From the NCBI RefSeq assembly GCF_014164585.1, contig NZ_JACJFM010000006.1, forward strand, positions 141,407 to 205,406: 64,000 bases of DNA, in the 5' to 3' direction. The stretch is from Oceanospirillum sediminis (GTDB lineage: Bacteria; Pseudomonadota; Gammaproteobacteria; Pseudomonadales; Halomonadaceae). This document shows positions 43,655-53,908 of the stretch, piece by piece. A model generated the notes under the pieces. The model did no database searches. It saw only the letters and a program-made list of their open reading frames with translations, and had not been told where the DNA came from. A program made the translations under genes and the position numbers. The stretch's first letter is position 1, and each line of letters begins with the position of its first letter.

Positions 43655-46600
43655 TCACTCTTTTATAAGTAATATCAACTGCCTGAGAAGTTTGTCGGCC
43701 TCAAGAAAATCATACTGATTCAAAGCTGCACTGAGTCGAGCCAGGGTTGGGTGATAACCTATGCACTCTCGCAATTCAGAAACGGTATTGCGACAGCGAA
43801 CGATATCTGTTTCCAGACAATCCTGTACGGCTGTGGCTAACTGCAGAGCTTTTTTTCTTCTGGATGAATCCAGTTCTTTTGTTTCATCCGGCGTTTCGTT
43901 TTCAAAAACCAGGTGATCCAGTCCCTGCATTAAATGATAAAACTCATCCTGAAATTCAGGCTGTGCGAAGGTATAGTCTTCTCTGTTGTTTAATTTCAGG
44001 CTGGTTTCAAGCTTCTCTATCAGGCTGCACAGATGTTCCGCTCCTATATTGGCAGAGCCTCCTTTTAATCTATGGTAATAAGCTGAAAGCTCCTTAATAT
44101 TATTGTTACTGAACATATCTTCTGCGTGCTCGATAAATTCACTATGAGCTTTTCGGTATGTGTTCAGTACTTTTCGATAAATTTCCTGCTGTCCACCCAC
44201 TCGGGACAGCCCCTTTCTGATATTCAGCCCATGTACATCCGGAAAATGATGTATCGCAGTGAATAGCCCTGGCTCATCGTCAGCAGGTGTATCCTTAGAG
44301 TACCCGGTAGACTGGTGAACTCGTGCGCTTTCAGACTCATGACTGACATTAACAACAGCGCCATCCTGATTCAGCAAATCAGTCTGACCTGTTGCGATCG
44401 CCAGCCATTTATTCAGGCAACGAAATAGCTCTCCGGGATTAACAGGTTTCCCCAGATGGTCATTCATACCGGCTTTCAGGCATTCCAGCTTCTCTTCTTC
44501 CAGTACATGAGCTGTCATGGCAACAACAGGCAGAGTCTCAGCATCTATTCCGGACTCTCGTATCATTCGAGTAGCTTTGTAACCGTCCATTACAGGCATC
44601 TGTAAATCCATCAGAATCATATCAAAACCGGGAGTATCCGGGTCCGCAACCAGATCAACGGCTTCTTGTCCATTTTCTGCAAATGCAACGGAGCAACCAG
44701 CTTGTTCAAGTATTTCTGCCAGCATCTCCTGATTAACAGGGTTATCTTCAACCAGCAGAATTTCCGTTCCGGTTAAAGCGGGGTTCAACCGGGTATTTAA
44801 CACCGGCGGTGTTATATCCGGGGTGGAAAGATCCGCAAGCTGACGATTGATAACAGATACCAGGCGCTTCCGTGTCAGAGGCTTATTCAGAAAACCATCA
44901 ACGCCTGCCATTAAGGCCTGCTCTTTCAATGCATACTGGCTGGATTCAGAGCATAACAATAAACAATGGATATCTTCAGTGTCAGGCAGTTGGCGTATAC
45001 AGTCGATTGTTGCTATCCCGTCCAGATCTTTCATATTCTGATTTACAATAATCAGCTGCCATGAATCATCCTGTGTCATTGAGGACAGATACTTCAAAGC
45101 TGTTTCACCACTATTCACCCAGTCAAATTCCGCGGGCAGGTCTCTGAGTAACTGGCATATAGCCGTTCTGGACAAGTCGTGATCATCAACCAGTAAAATT
45201 CTCATGCCATGCAGAAGCCCGTTTAACAGGCACTGCTGACGCCCATCTGAAAGATCTTCTTCCAGCCGGACATTAAAATTAAATGAACTCCCTTTGCCGG
45301 GTTCACTGATTACAGAGATATCTCCCCCCATGAGTGTCACTAGTTCCTTACAGATAGCCAGCCCCAATCCTGTCCCTCCGTAGCGCCGGGTAATCGAGTC
45401 ATCGGCCTGGGAGAAAGACTGAAATAACCGATTGATCTGCTCGCCTGTCATACCAATACCCGTATCTTCTACCGCGCAAAAAAGACGAATACCATTTTCC
45501 TGACACCGTGCCACTTTGACACTGACCATAATGTAACCATGGTCGGTAAATTTTATAGCATTCGCAATGAGGTTCAGTAATATCTGTTCCAGTCGAAGAG
45601 GGTCACCAATCAGATGCTCAGGTACATCAGGCGGAAGATTAAAAATCAGTTCAAGATTCTTATCGTCACATGCTGCAGCAATTACAGCTGTCACATTTTC
45701 CAGCAGATCAGATAGCAGAAATGATGTTTTTTCTATCGGCATCTTTCCAGACTCAATTTTCGAGTAGTCAAGAATGTCGTTAATAATCCGTAGCAGAGCA
45801 TTGGCTGAGTGGTCAATTTTCCCCAGATAGTCTTTCTGCTTTCCGGTCAGGTCTGTTTTCAGAGTAAGCTCTGTAAAACCAATAATTGCATTCATGGGGG
45901 TGCGTATTTCATGGCTCATTGCAGCCAGGAACTGGTTTCTGGCTTTGCTGGATGCTTCAGCAATAGCCTCCTGCTGATCGGCTTCTTTTGACCGATAGAA
46001 GTCGCAGGCCTGACGGTAGTTCCGGGCCATCATTTCATTTAACGCCTGGTTCAGGTGATGGAACTCCGGGCATAAACGGAGCTGATCATCAGATTGGAGC
46101 TGTAGTAATAAATCAGGTTCATTCAGTTGTGATGGAGTGTGTCTGGCCGGAGTAAAGGTCAGATCACGTACCTGTATTGCCAGATGTTTCAGAGGTGCAG
46201 AAATATAGTTGCGTAAAAAAAGATATAGTACTAATGCAATTAACAGACTCTTGAACAGAATCGTCAGCACAGCATTCTGCCAGAACCCCATATGTTCCAG
46301 AATATGCAGCCGGTCCGTGATCAGCAATACATAAAAATCACTTTGTTGCAGATTAAACTGGAATATCACTGGATCTCCAGCCAGCAGGCTATGCTGATGA
46401 AGGGGGGCAGATTGTTGAATAGTAACAGACTGGTGAGTTAAAGATATTCTGGTATTAGTATCATCTGTATGGAGGTGAAAGTTATTGCCGGGCTTGAAAT
46501 GGCTGAAAAAAAACGCATCACCCCTTTTAAGCTGTATTCCGATTATATCCGGAGAAATCAGTATCTGGTCGGCTATTTCCTGAAGTTTATCTTTATCATC

Positions 46601-46804
46601 AGCAATAAGCGCACGATGCAGCGGTTGTTCAAACACCCTGAACAAGACCTGAGATTCATCTTCAATATGCTGTTTCTGGCTGAAATACTCTGCCAGCAAT
46701 TGACTTCCCCCCAGTACAACAACCAGTACTAAATACCAGAGAAATACAGTCCTGAAGAAAGGATCTGTATTGTAAATGCGATGGAGAAAACCTGTTCGCT
46801 TCAT
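43655..46804 (-). CDS. Hybrid sensor histidine kinase, paralogue of 28913-32317, with a D-to-N first receiver
   Basis: About 1049 aa from the ATG at 46804 (AGAGAG upstream); a GTG at 46861 adds 19 residues. TM1 (FLWYLVLVVVLGGSQLLAEY), a periplasmic sensor, TM2 (AVLTILFKSLLIALVLYLFL) and a HAMP-like region come first. The H-box is [17 protein letters not shown], followed by an HATPase, two receivers and an HPt (YHRLKGGSANIGA). REC1 (LLVDDHDLSRT) has Asn where the phospho-Asp should be: LIIVNQNMKDLDG, codon 45042-45044. REC2 ([13 protein letters not shown]) is intact, so phosphate should go His - REC2 - HPt. It is next to a GGDEF membrane protein. Confidence 0.94.
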   Translation of the reverse strand: MKRTGFLHRIYNTDPFFRTVFLWYLVLVVVLGGSQLLAEYFSQKQHIEDESQVLFRVFEQPLHRALIADDKDKLQEIADQILISPDIIGIQLKRGDAFFFSHFKPGNNFHLHTDDTNTRISLTHQSVTIQQSAPLHQHSLLAGDPVIFQFNLQQSDFYVLLITDRLHILEHMGFWQNAVLTILFKSLLIALVLYLFLRNYISAPLKHLAIQVRDLTFTPARHTPSQLNEPDLLLQLQSDDQLRLCPEFHHLNQALNEMMARNYRQACDFYRSKEADQQEAIAEASSKARNQFLAAMSHEIRTPMNAIIGFTELTLKTDLTGKQKDYLGKIDHSANALLRIINDILDYSKIESGKMPIEKTSFLLSDLLENVTAVIAAACDDKNLELIFNLPPDVPEHLIGDPLRLEQILLNLIANAIKFTDHGYIMVSVKVARCQENGIRLFCAVEDTGIGMTGEQINRLFQSFSQADDSITRRYGGTGLGLAICKELVTLMGGDISVISEPGKGSSFNFNVRLEEDLSDGRQQCLLNGLLHGMRILLVDDHDLSRTAICQLLRDLPAEFDWVNSGETALKYLSSMTQDDSWQLIIVNQNMKDLDGIATIDCIRQLPDTEDIHCLLLCSESSQYALKEQALMAGVDGFLNKPLTRKRLVSVINRQLADLSTPDITPPVLNTRLNPALTGTEILLVEDNPVNQEMLAEILEQAGCSVAFAENGQEAVDLVADPDTPGFDMILMDLQMPVMDGYKATRMIRESGIDAETLPVVAMTAHVLEEEKLECLKAGMNDHLGKPVNPGELFRCLNKWLAIATGQTDLLNQDGAVVNVSHESESARVHQSTGYSKDTPADDEPGLFTAIHHFPDVHGLNIRKGLSRVGGQQEIYRKVLNTYRKAHSEFIEHAEDMFSNNNIKELSAYYHRLKGGSANIGAEHLCSLIEKLETSLKLNNREDYTFAQPEFQDEFYHLMQGLDHLVFENETPDETKELDSSRRKKALQLATAVQDCLETDIVRCRNTVSELRECIGYHPTLARLSAALNQYDFLEADKLLRQLILLIKE

Positions 46805-46999
46805 ATTTCTCTCTGAATTTATTTGAGCTGAAAGTCGCTGAGCATATCCATATTCCAACACCTGAGAGTACAGGAAAGCTCCTGATGTCTGTCTGCTTGA
46901 GTAAATACTCTGGTATATCAGGATAAAAAGAGGAATATCAATTACTTTTTATTACCAGAAAAACAATAATCTTTCACCTGGCAATTTCACCCGGCAATT

Positions 47000-48130
47000 T
47001 TAATCGGCGGTAACAGAGGTATCCAGCAAGCTGAATATTTCTGATCGATTCCTGTCACGACTTTTTGCCTTATACAGTGCACTATCTGCTTTTCTGTACA
47101 AAGATGATTCATCGTCTTCAGAATAATTAGCAATCCCCATGCTGACAGTCACGTGCTCTGAGACAGGAGAGTCCGGATGAGTAATGGCCTCCTCCATCAG
47201 GGCTTCACGAATCATCTCTGCTAACTGACTTGCCTGCTTACTATTGCTACCGGGCAGTATCAGAGCAAACTCTTCTCCACCAATACGAGCGACGGTATCA
47301 ACGGCTCTCTGAGACTGGGAGGCCAGTACTGCAGCCACTTTTTTCAGACACAGATCCCCTTTCGGATGTCCCAGGCTATCGTTATATTGCTTGAAGTGGT
47401 CAATATCCAGAATGATCAGAGACAAAGGCGTATGGAATCGATCCGCATTTTTTAAATTATCTCTCAGGGTTTCATTAAAACCCTTACGATTTATTAACCC
47501 GGTCAGGGTATCGGTATAGCTCATTTCTCTGAGTTCTGATATAAGCAGGTCGTTTTCAATCTGCTTTTGTAGCAGCTGGTTATACAGCCTGCGTAGCGTG
47601 CAAGTCATTAATAAAATCAGAATCGGAAATTTAACCAGAGAGATCAGTTGATCAATCAGTACCAGCCTATCATCATTAAGTAAAAACCAGGCATACCCGC
47701 TTATCAGTATACCGATTGCCAGTAACAACAGGGAGTAACGGCTGTACCATCCGATTAGCACACTGAAAAAACCGATCAGCACGACTTTTTCTGCAGCCTG
47801 ACGATTATCCCAAAGATCAAAAATGCTCCAGGCCAGTGCCAGCCAGAACATCGCTATCATTGTTGACGCCAGCATCCAGAATAAGGTTTGACGTTTTTGA
47901 TTTCTATACCCCTGCATCAGCATACCTGCACCGGTCAGCAGCAAAACAGGCGGCAAGAAATGAAAAACAGACAGGCCGATGGCTTCTTTCTCGTACCGTA
48001 ACAGAAAACTCAGGACAATAGCCAGAATCAGAGTGCCGGAAGCCAGTATCCAGATATTACCATGAGTGATTGTCTGTTTTTGCATCTCAGAGATTGATGA
48101 AATCTCAGAATGGGGACCTGCATCAGACAT
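47000..48130 (-). CDS. Membrane diguanylate cyclase (GGEEF)
   Basis: 376 aa. Six or so membrane helices in residues ~25-180 (ILASGTLILAIVLSFLL through LISLVKFPILILLMTCTL) are followed by a coiled linker. A GGDEF domain spans ~205-360: SYTDTLTGLINRKGFNE, LIILDIDHFKQYNDSLGHPKGD and VARIGGEEFALILPGS. The site is intact (GGEEF). No EAL domain. It senses an unknown membrane or periplasmic cue and makes c-di-GMP. It lies upstream of the second hybrid kinase on the same strand (138 bp), mirroring the kinase/GGDEF pair at 27.9-32.3 kb. Confidence 0.92.
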   Translation of the reverse strand: MSDAGPHSEISSISEMQKQTITHGNIWILASGTLILAIVLSFLLRYEKEAIGLSVFHFLPPVLLLTGAGMLMQGYRNQKRQTLFWMLASTMIAMFWLALAWSIFDLWDNRQAAEKVVLIGFFSVLIGWYSRYSLLLLAIGILISGYAWFLLNDDRLVLIDQLISLVKFPILILLMTCTLRRLYNQLLQKQIENDLLISELREMSYTDTLTGLINRKGFNETLRDNLKNADRFHTPLSLIILDIDHFKQYNDSLGHPKGDLCLKKVAAVLASQSQRAVDTVARIGGEEFALILPGSNSKQASQLAEMIREALMEEAITHPDSPVSEHVTVSMGIANYSEDDESSLYRKADSALYKAKSRDRNRSEIFSLLDTSVTAD

Positions 48131-48640
48131 TTATTAAATCCCTGAAAGTTAATTAAAGAAAACCAGTATAAGGTTGTATAAAGCTAAAAAGACTCAGGCC
48201 AGAAAAAGCAGTAGGTGCGGTCTGTCCAGACTTGCTTTCAGAGCATAACTTATCTGTATAAATTGTAATATCATCCGGATAAGATCGGAATGCAATGATT
48301 CCACTTCATAGCTTTAACAAGATATCAGCACAGGCTATATGCAGAGCCTTGATATGATTCCGTATAGACGGATAACAGGCTTCAATACTAAGTGTAGTGC
48401 CGTAGGTTTGATAACGCAGCAGGAATATCCTTTCTGAATCGGGATAGTGATACTTTTTGGCAGGGAAATACTGTCTGACCCGCTACAGATTGAATAAAAG
48501 AGACAGAAAACAGAGCCTGAATGCTTCCTCAGAACTCTGTATCATTGAACGGGTAAGGTAAGTAAAGCCTGAACCTGTCAGGCTTTGCTTACGTATCATC
48601 CGCTGTGCTGCATATTCTATGTAGCAGGGATGTTATTGTT
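48131..48640. other. Gene-free stretch
   Basis: 510 bp between the DUF3360 gene and the membrane diguanylate cyclase gene (both minus). It contains the hairpin listed next. It also has a 58-codon open frame without a start codon (48306-48482, minus) that reads protein-like but is not called. Confidence 0.5.
48558..48592 (-). terminator. Hairpin after the DUF3360 gene
   Basis: GTAAGTAAAGCCTGA (48558-48572) pairs with TCAGGCTTTGCTTAC (48578-48592) with one mismatch and a 5-nt loop. It lies about 50-80 bp past the stop. The T-content after it on the minus strand is modest. Confidence 0.6.
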
Positions 48641-50107
48641 TTAACGGAAAGATTCAACCAGAGCAGGAATGCCCGGCAGCATACCCACTGCAGCCATGAC
48701 TACACACATCACCACAAAGGTAATGGCAGGGATAATCCAGCGATCTGTATGGCGTAACTCCTGACTTCTTTCTTTATCACCGATCAGTCCCAGGTTATCA
48801 AGTAGCATAGTAAATGACCAGCCAAACACCGGGTTCACAAAAGCTGAGGCAAACATCACAATACCGGCTGATTGAGAGGTTTTAGAATCTCTGGTCATCT
48901 GCATGCCTGCTTCCAGCAGGGGCAGGAATACGCCAACAAGAAGTGCTACACGCAGTACCGGTGGCCATACTGCCAGATCCATAGGATAACCCCATAGTGC
49001 AGCAACCACACAGAAGATCCCTGTCAGGACTGCACCAGCAGGAATAGGTCGTTTTGCAATAGCTGCCGGGATCATATAAGTGCCCCATGACGAAGACAGG
49101 TTACCACCGCCCAGACCACTGCCAACCATTTGGCGTACCGATGCTACTGCCATTGTATCGTCAACATTCATCAGTACCTTATAGGCCTTCTCCGGGTAGT
49201 TCAGTTCCTGAAATACTCTGTGCCCCATAAAATCGGGTGACCACATCGCAACGGCGAGTACAGCAAAAGGTGCGACAGCAATAAAGTGGCTCAGATCTGG
49301 CATTCCCATCATCCAGCCAGTCTCTTCCCCCCACCAGTATGCAGGGTTCAGATTAGGGATGCCCGGCTCCGTCACAAATTCAAAAGGTGCTCCCATGACC
49401 AGAGCAATTAGCAAAGCAAGGCCAGATCCAAGAGGAATAGACAGCCAGCGCATCTGCCAGCGCGCCAGTAAAGCATAAATGAGAACGGTAGACAGAATAA
49501 CTGCGAAGGCAACATACCCCATGCCTATACCTTCAGCCCAGGTAAACAGCGCTTTTACCTGGCTGATCATCCCTACTGCACCAAGGTAGATCAGCAATCC
49601 CCCTCTGACTCCTTCTCCGGTAAGCACCATCAGCTTGCTACCACCCCGGGTTACACTCAGGAATAGTCCGAATATCCCCACCATAATTCCTAATGCCATA
49701 GGGTGCCCTCCTGACGCCACTATCAGTGGAATCATAGGAATCATAGGGCCATGTGTACCAGCAAGATTAGCATTCGGGTTGAAAATACCTGAGAACAGGA
49801 TGACAAACAGCAGAGCAGCGATCAGCATCTCAAAGCGCACATTTTCGATCACAAACTCACTGGATAATCCCATCGGAGCAGCAAAAGCGCCTACAACAGC
49901 CGCTACCATGACAATTTTGCCAATGGTTGCAGCGAGTGCCGGTACAAAATCTTCCATCTCAAAGTGATAGTCCCGGAAAGGCAGATTAATACCCCACCTT
50001 TTCGGATTCATAATGGTCAGCTCATGCTCCAGATACTCTGTTCTGGAACTGAAGCTCTTACCCGGCCGCCGCTGAGAACGATAGCAGCCATTATTTTGTT
50101 GCGTCAT
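48641..50107 (-). CDS. DUF3360 family multi-pass membrane protein (putative permease)
   Basis: 488 aa with about 12 helices. Segments such as FNPNANLAGTHGPMIPMIPLIV, GSKLMVLTGEGVRGGLLIYLGAVG and MVGSGLGGGNLSSSWGTYMIPAAI give it the look of SulP/NCS2-type anion or nucleobase permeases. I recall this set as DUF3360, common in Vibrio-like marine bacteria. No substrate is established. The start is uncertain: the ATG at 50107 has a weak ribosome site and an ATG at 50011 (MNPKRWG) is also possible. It is divergent from a Crp/Fnr-like gene, a likely regulator. Confidence 0.78.
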   Translation of the reverse strand: MTQQNNGCYRSQRRPGKSFSSRTEYLEHELTIMNPKRWGINLPFRDYHFEMEDFVPALAATIGKIVMVAAVVGAFAAPMGLSSEFVIENVRFEMLIAALLFVILFSGIFNPNANLAGTHGPMIPMIPLIVASGGHPMALGIMVGIFGLFLSVTRGGSKLMVLTGEGVRGGLLIYLGAVGMISQVKALFTWAEGIGMGYVAFAVILSTVLIYALLARWQMRWLSIPLGSGLALLIALVMGAPFEFVTEPGIPNLNPAYWWGEETGWMMGMPDLSHFIAVAPFAVLAVAMWSPDFMGHRVFQELNYPEKAYKVLMNVDDTMAVASVRQMVGSGLGGGNLSSSWGTYMIPAAIAKRPIPAGAVLTGIFCVVAALWGYPMDLAVWPPVLRVALLVGVFLPLLEAGMQMTRDSKTSQSAGIVMFASAFVNPVFGWSFTMLLDNLGLIGDKERSQELRHTDRWIIPAITFVVMCVVMAAVGMLPGIPALVESFR

Positions 50108-50393
50108 ACGAAATCTACTTTTTATGTTTATCGGGAAACGTCAGACGATGTCTTAATTGTTATCAGACCATCCAGAAGGTAGGTCTGCGCAATACTAATT
50201 CATGTGACCGATCAGTCGCTATCAGACGTATGTATTTGATACAAAAGTAGAATTTCTAATTATCTTGTAAAGGAATTGCTAAGAAATGATTGTCTTCGGG
50301 CGCTGCAAGTGTAAAGCTCATCAGGATCTTTACTGTTTGATCAGGGGACAATGTTTCCATGAGTCATTACACTAAAAGAACTTATCCATCTCT

Positions 50394-50987
50394 TTGCAGG
50401 GTATATTTTTGTTTTACGATGATCTGAATCTGCCACCTCCCGAAGACTCTGGGTTCTCTCTGGCAACAGCACCTGTAGCCAGGCTTGATGCTCAACAAAC
50501 CCTGGTCCGGCAAGGAGAGGTCAGCCACAGCATATACTGGCTGGATAAAGGGCTGATCAGAGCCGTTTTTATGGATGATAATGGAAAAGAATTTACAAAA
50601 GAGTTTTTCTGGGAAGGTGATATTATTCTGCAACCGCGTAGCTTACTGACAGGAGAACCTTTGCCCTACAGTATGATCTCTCTGGAAGCCTGCCAATACC
50701 GACAGATCAGTACGCAGCGTTATTCTGAACTCATTCGAACCTCACCAGAATGGCTGCATTACCATCAGACACTTCTGGCTATTCATCTGATAAACAAAGA
50801 AAAAAAGGAAGAGTTTTTACTGCTGAACAGTCCGGAGCAAAGGGTCATTCGCTTTGGTCAGAGTTTTCCCTGGCTGATACGACGTGTTCCTGATTATGTT
50901 GTTGCTTCCTATCTCGGTATGACTGCTATCAGTTACAGTAGAATCAAAAAACGTTTGCTTGCGGAGCGTAATCAGAATGAATCCTGA
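50394..50987 (+). CDS. Crp/Fnr-family transcriptional regulator
   Basis: About 197 aa. The cyclic-nucleotide-binding-like beta-roll at ~20-115 has LVRQGEVSHSIYWLDKGLIRAVF, then KEFTKEFFWEGDIIL. A long dimer helix is followed by an HTH, VVASYLGMTAISYSRIKKRLL. There are no Fnr-type cysteines. The start is uncertain: a TTG at 50394 lacks a ribosome site, and a TTG at 50409 has AGGG upstream. It is divergent from the DUF3360 permease by 286 bp, so it probably controls it, by position. Confidence 0.85.
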   Translation: MQGIFLFYDDLNLPPPEDSGFSLATAPVARLDAQQTLVRQGEVSHSIYWLDKGLIRAVFMDDNGKEFTKEFFWEGDIILQPRSLLTGEPLPYSMISLEACQYRQISTQRYSELIRTSPEWLHYHQTLLAIHLINKEKKEEFLLLNSPEQRVIRFGQSFPWLIRRVPDYVVASYLGMTAISYSRIKKRLLAERNQNES

Positions 50988-51095
50988 ATTTTATCTGTAT
51001 TATGGTGAGCCATTATGTATCGGTGTTTGCCATAGTCGGGATATCTGACATTCTGTCAGGCCTGGTTTTTGTTGTTAAGGTACCCGTGAAAAACG

Positions 51096-51133
51096 CAAAA
51101 GCTCCCGAATGTAAAACATTCAGGAGCTTTTGT
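51096..51133. terminator. Bidirectional terminator at the end of the liv operon
   Basis: AAAAGCTCC-C-GAATG pairs with CATTC-A-GGAGCTTTT, with A-run and T-run flanks. It can end the livKHMGF mRNA (-) and the Crp-like gene (+). Confidence 0.85.
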
Positions 51134-51193
51134 TTGCTGAAGATTTCTGGCGATTGAAGTTACAGAAACCTTCTGCAACCGGTTATATCCGGA

Positions 51194-51892
51194 TTAACCA
51201 CCCAGATAAGCCTTGCGAACATCTTCATTGACCAGCAGGTTCTGACCGGTATCTTCCAGAACAATCTTACCATGCTCCAGTACATAACCGCGATCAGCCA
51301 GGCGCAGTGCCTGGTTTGCATTCTGCTCAACCAGGAAGATGGTTGTCCCTTCGCCACGCAGCATTTCAATGATCTCAAAAATCTGATTAATGATGATAGG
51401 TGCCAGTCCCAGAGAAGGTTCATCCAGAATCAGTAGTTCCGGGTTACTCATCAGAGCACGGCCAATGGCCAGCATCTGCTGTTCACCGCCAGACATGGTA
51501 CCTGCACGCTGAGAAAAACGTTCCTTCAGACGAGGAAATAGCTCAAGTACATGCTCCATGCGCTCATCATAGTTGGTGTTATTAAAGAAACCACCCATAG
51601 CCAGATTTTCTTCTACGGTCATAGCAGAGAAAACCCGGCGCCCTTCTGGCACAACAGCCAGACCGGAACGCATAATCTTAGCCGTTTCCGTCTGAGTGAT
51701 ATCTTCGTTTTTCCAGGTGATGGTTCCTGAACTGGCACGAGGGTCGCCGCACACTGTCATCAGCAGTGTTGATTTACCCGCACCGTTTGCACCAATCAGA
51801 GTAACGATTTCCCCTTTCTCAACGTTCAGGGAAACACCTTTCAGTGCTTCAATCGGTCCGTAGTGGGTGTGAACTTTTTCCAGTGCCAGCAT
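51194..51892 (-). CDS. livF: Branched-chain amino acid ABC transporter ATPase LivF
   Basis: 232 aa. Walker A is GANGAGKSTLL, signature TMSGGEQQMLAIGRALM, Walker B LLILDEPSLGLAPI and the switch His in FLVEQNANQAL. The short LivF form has LFPRLKERFSQRAG. Its ATG overlaps the livG stop by one base (TAATG). It is the last gene of the operon and, with LivG, drives import of Leu/Ile/Val or related amino acids through LivHM. Confidence 0.95.
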   Translation of the reverse strand: MLALEKVHTHYGPIEALKGVSLNVEKGEIVTLIGANGAGKSTLLMTVCGDPRASSGTITWKNEDITQTETAKIMRSGLAVVPEGRRVFSAMTVEENLAMGGFFNNTNYDERMEHVLELFPRLKERFSQRAGTMSGGEQQMLAIGRALMSNPELLILDEPSLGLAPIIINQIFEIIEMLRGEGTTIFLVEQNANQALRLADRGYVLEHGKIVLEDTGQNLLVNEDVRKAYLGG

Positions 51893-52656
51893 TACTCTTC
51901 TCCCAGATAAGCCTTGATCACTTCAGGGTTTGCCTGAATCTCTGCAGGGGTACCAGAAGCCAGAGGCTCACCCTGGTTCACTACGTAGATCTGATCAGAA
52001 ATACCCATTACCAGTCCCATATCGTGCTCAATCAGCAGGATAGAGATTCCCTGCTCATCTTTCAGATGCACAATCAGCTCATCCAGATCTTTGGTTTCGT
52101 TCGGGTTCAGACCGGCTGCAGGCTCATCAAGCATCAGCAGCTTAGGCTCTGTCACCATGCAACGAGCAATTTCCAGACGACGCTGCTGACCGTACGCCAG
52201 GTTACCGGCTTCACGATTAGCAAAATCCAGCAGGCCAACTTTTTCCAGCCAGTGGGCGGCACGGTCCATCAGTTCCTGCTCTTTCTTTTTAAAGTCAGAG
52301 GTCATAAAGAAACCCTTCAGCAGGTTGTGCTCAGCATGCATATGCTGAGCCACCAGCAGGTTCTCAATTACCGTCATCTCTTTAAACAGACGCACGTTCT
52401 GGAAGGTACGCACCATACCTTCCTGAGCGATTTTAAAGCCTGGTTTACCACGCATCTCCTTACCCTGGAACATCACAGAACCAGCTGTAGGAATGTAGAA
52501 ACCACTGACACAGTTAAAAACGGTGGTTTTACCAGCACCATTTGGGCCGATAACCGATACGATCTGCTTTTCACCCACTTCCAGGTTGACGCCATTTACC
52601 GCCAGCAGACCACCAAAGCGCATCGTAAGATCTTTTACGGTTAACAGATTAGTCAC
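51892..52656 (-). CDS. livG: Branched-chain amino acid ABC transporter ATPase LivG
   Basis: 254 aa. Walker [17 protein letters not shown], the LivG-specific [23 protein letters not shown], signature [15 protein letters not shown], Walker [14 protein letters not shown] and [15 protein letters not shown] are all present. The start overlaps the end of livM by 8 bp. Confidence 0.95.
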   Translation of the reverse strand: MTNLLTVKDLTMRFGGLLAVNGVNLEVGEKQIVSVIGPNGAGKTTVFNCVSGFYIPTAGSVMFQGKEMRGKPGFKIAQEGMVRTFQNVRLFKEMTVIENLLVAQHMHAEHNLLKGFFMTSDFKKKEQELMDRAAHWLEKVGLLDFANREAGNLAYGQQRRLEIARCMVTEPKLLMLDEPAAGLNPNETKDLDELIVHLKDEQGISILLIEHDMGLVMGISDQIYVVNQGEPLASGTPAEIQANPEVIKAYLGEE

Positions 52657-53908
52657 GTTTCAGCTCCAGGTGAGGGCGTTTCATCGGCAGCAGACCCTGA
52701 GGGCGCCAGATCATCATCAGTACCATCATCAGACCAAACAGCAGCATACGGTACTCATCAAACTCACGGGCCATTTCCGGCAGGATTGTCATTGCACATG
52801 CTGCCAGTACCACACCCAGCTGAGAACCCATGCCACCCAGTACTACAATCGCCAGAATGATAGCTGATTCAATAAAGGTGAAGGATTCCGGACTAATAAA
52901 GCCCTGACGTGCTGCAAAGAAAGAACCGGCAAAACCAGCGAAGGATGCACCAATGGTGAACGCACCCAGCTTAATGTTGGTTGGGTTCAGACCCAGCGAG
53001 CGACAGGCGATATCATCTTCACGCAACGCTTCCCATGCACGACCAATCGGCATGCGCACCAGGCGGCGAATCACGTAGATGGTCAGCAGAACCAGTAGCA
53101 GTGCCATCAGGTACAGGAAAATAACCTTATATTCACTGCTATAACTGATACCAAAGAACTCATGGAACGTTGTTGCGCCTTCTTCAGAGGGCCGACGGCT
53201 GAATTCCAGGCCAAACAGAGTTGGCTTAGGAATACGGGCGATACCATTAGGTCCACCGGTCAGTTCTGTCCAGTTGTTCAGCAGGATACGAATAATCTCA
53301 CCGAAGCCCAGCGTCACAATCGCCAGATAGTCACCCCGGAGCCTCAGTACCGGGAAGCCCAGCAGATAACCAAACAGGGCGGCCAGTGCGCCTGCAATCG
53401 GCAGCGCCATCCAGAAGGACATATCAAAGTACAGGTTGAGCAACGCGTAGCTATAAGCACCTACGGCGTAGAAACCCACATAACCCAGATCCAGCAGGCC
53501 TGCCAGGCCCACGACCACGTTCAGACCCAAGCCCAGCATTACGTAGATCAGCGTCAGGGTAGCGATATCCACCGCCCCACGGGAAGACAGGAACGGGAAC
53601 AGCAGCAGAGCACCCACAGCCCAGAAAGCCAGCACACGCTGTTGTTTTTCGGTACGCATAAAGGCTGGCAGCTCATGAGCCTGACCATCACCTTTCATTT
53701 TAGTGGTCACTTTGCTCACTTCCGCACGGAAGTATTGCAGCAGGAACACTAAACCCGCACCGATCAACAGACCGATAATTTTATGAGACTCAGATACTTC
53801 CAGTGTCGGCACAACCCCTTCTACCGAGAAGGAGATACCCAGTACCATAAAGCCCAGTATCAGGGTTACACCTGCTGCCAGAGCAGCTGAAGAGAAACGA
53901 GATTGCAT
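52649..53908 (-). CDS. livM: Branched-chain amino acid ABC transporter permease LivM
   Basis: 419 aa. It is the long LivM form, with an N-terminal extension of about 100 residues holding two extra helices (DUF3382-like). The permease core is [54 protein letters not shown] and the EAA-type loop [27 protein letters not shown]. The ATG overlaps the livH stop by one base (TGATG). Confidence 0.95.
   Translation of the reverse strand: MQSRFSSAALAAGVTLILGFMVLGISFSVEGVVPTLEVSESHKIIGLLIGAGLVFLLQYFRAEVSKVTTKMKGDGQAHELPAFMRTEKQQRVLAFWAVGALLLFPFLSSRGAVDIATLTLIYVMLGLGLNVVVGLAGLLDLGYVGFYAVGAYSYALLNLYFDMSFWMALPIAGALAALFGYLLGFPVLRLRGDYLAIVTLGFGEIIRILLNNWTELTGGPNGIARIPKPTLFGLEFSRRPSEEGATTFHEFFGISYSSEYKVIFLYLMALLLVLLTIYVIRRLVRMPIGRAWEALREDDIACRSLGLNPTNIKLGAFTIGASFAGFAGSFFAARQGFISPESFTFIESAIILAIVVLGGMGSQLGVVLAACAMTILPEMAREFDEYRMLLFGLMMVLMMIWRPQGLLPMKRPHLELKRD

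Noticed and set aside
48306..48482. 58-codon open frame (minus) reading like protein (RQYFPAKKYHYPDSERIF)
   Set aside because: No usable start codon or ribosome site, bounded by stops, no recognised family. It may be a decayed fragment but cannot be supported.
51844..52644. 266-codon plus-strand ORF over livG/livF
   Set aside because: Antisense shadow of the ABC ATPase genes, whose motifs are complete; no ribosome site.
53162..53752. 196-codon plus-strand ORF over livM
   Set aside because: Gln/His-rich antisense frame inside a clear LivM gene.
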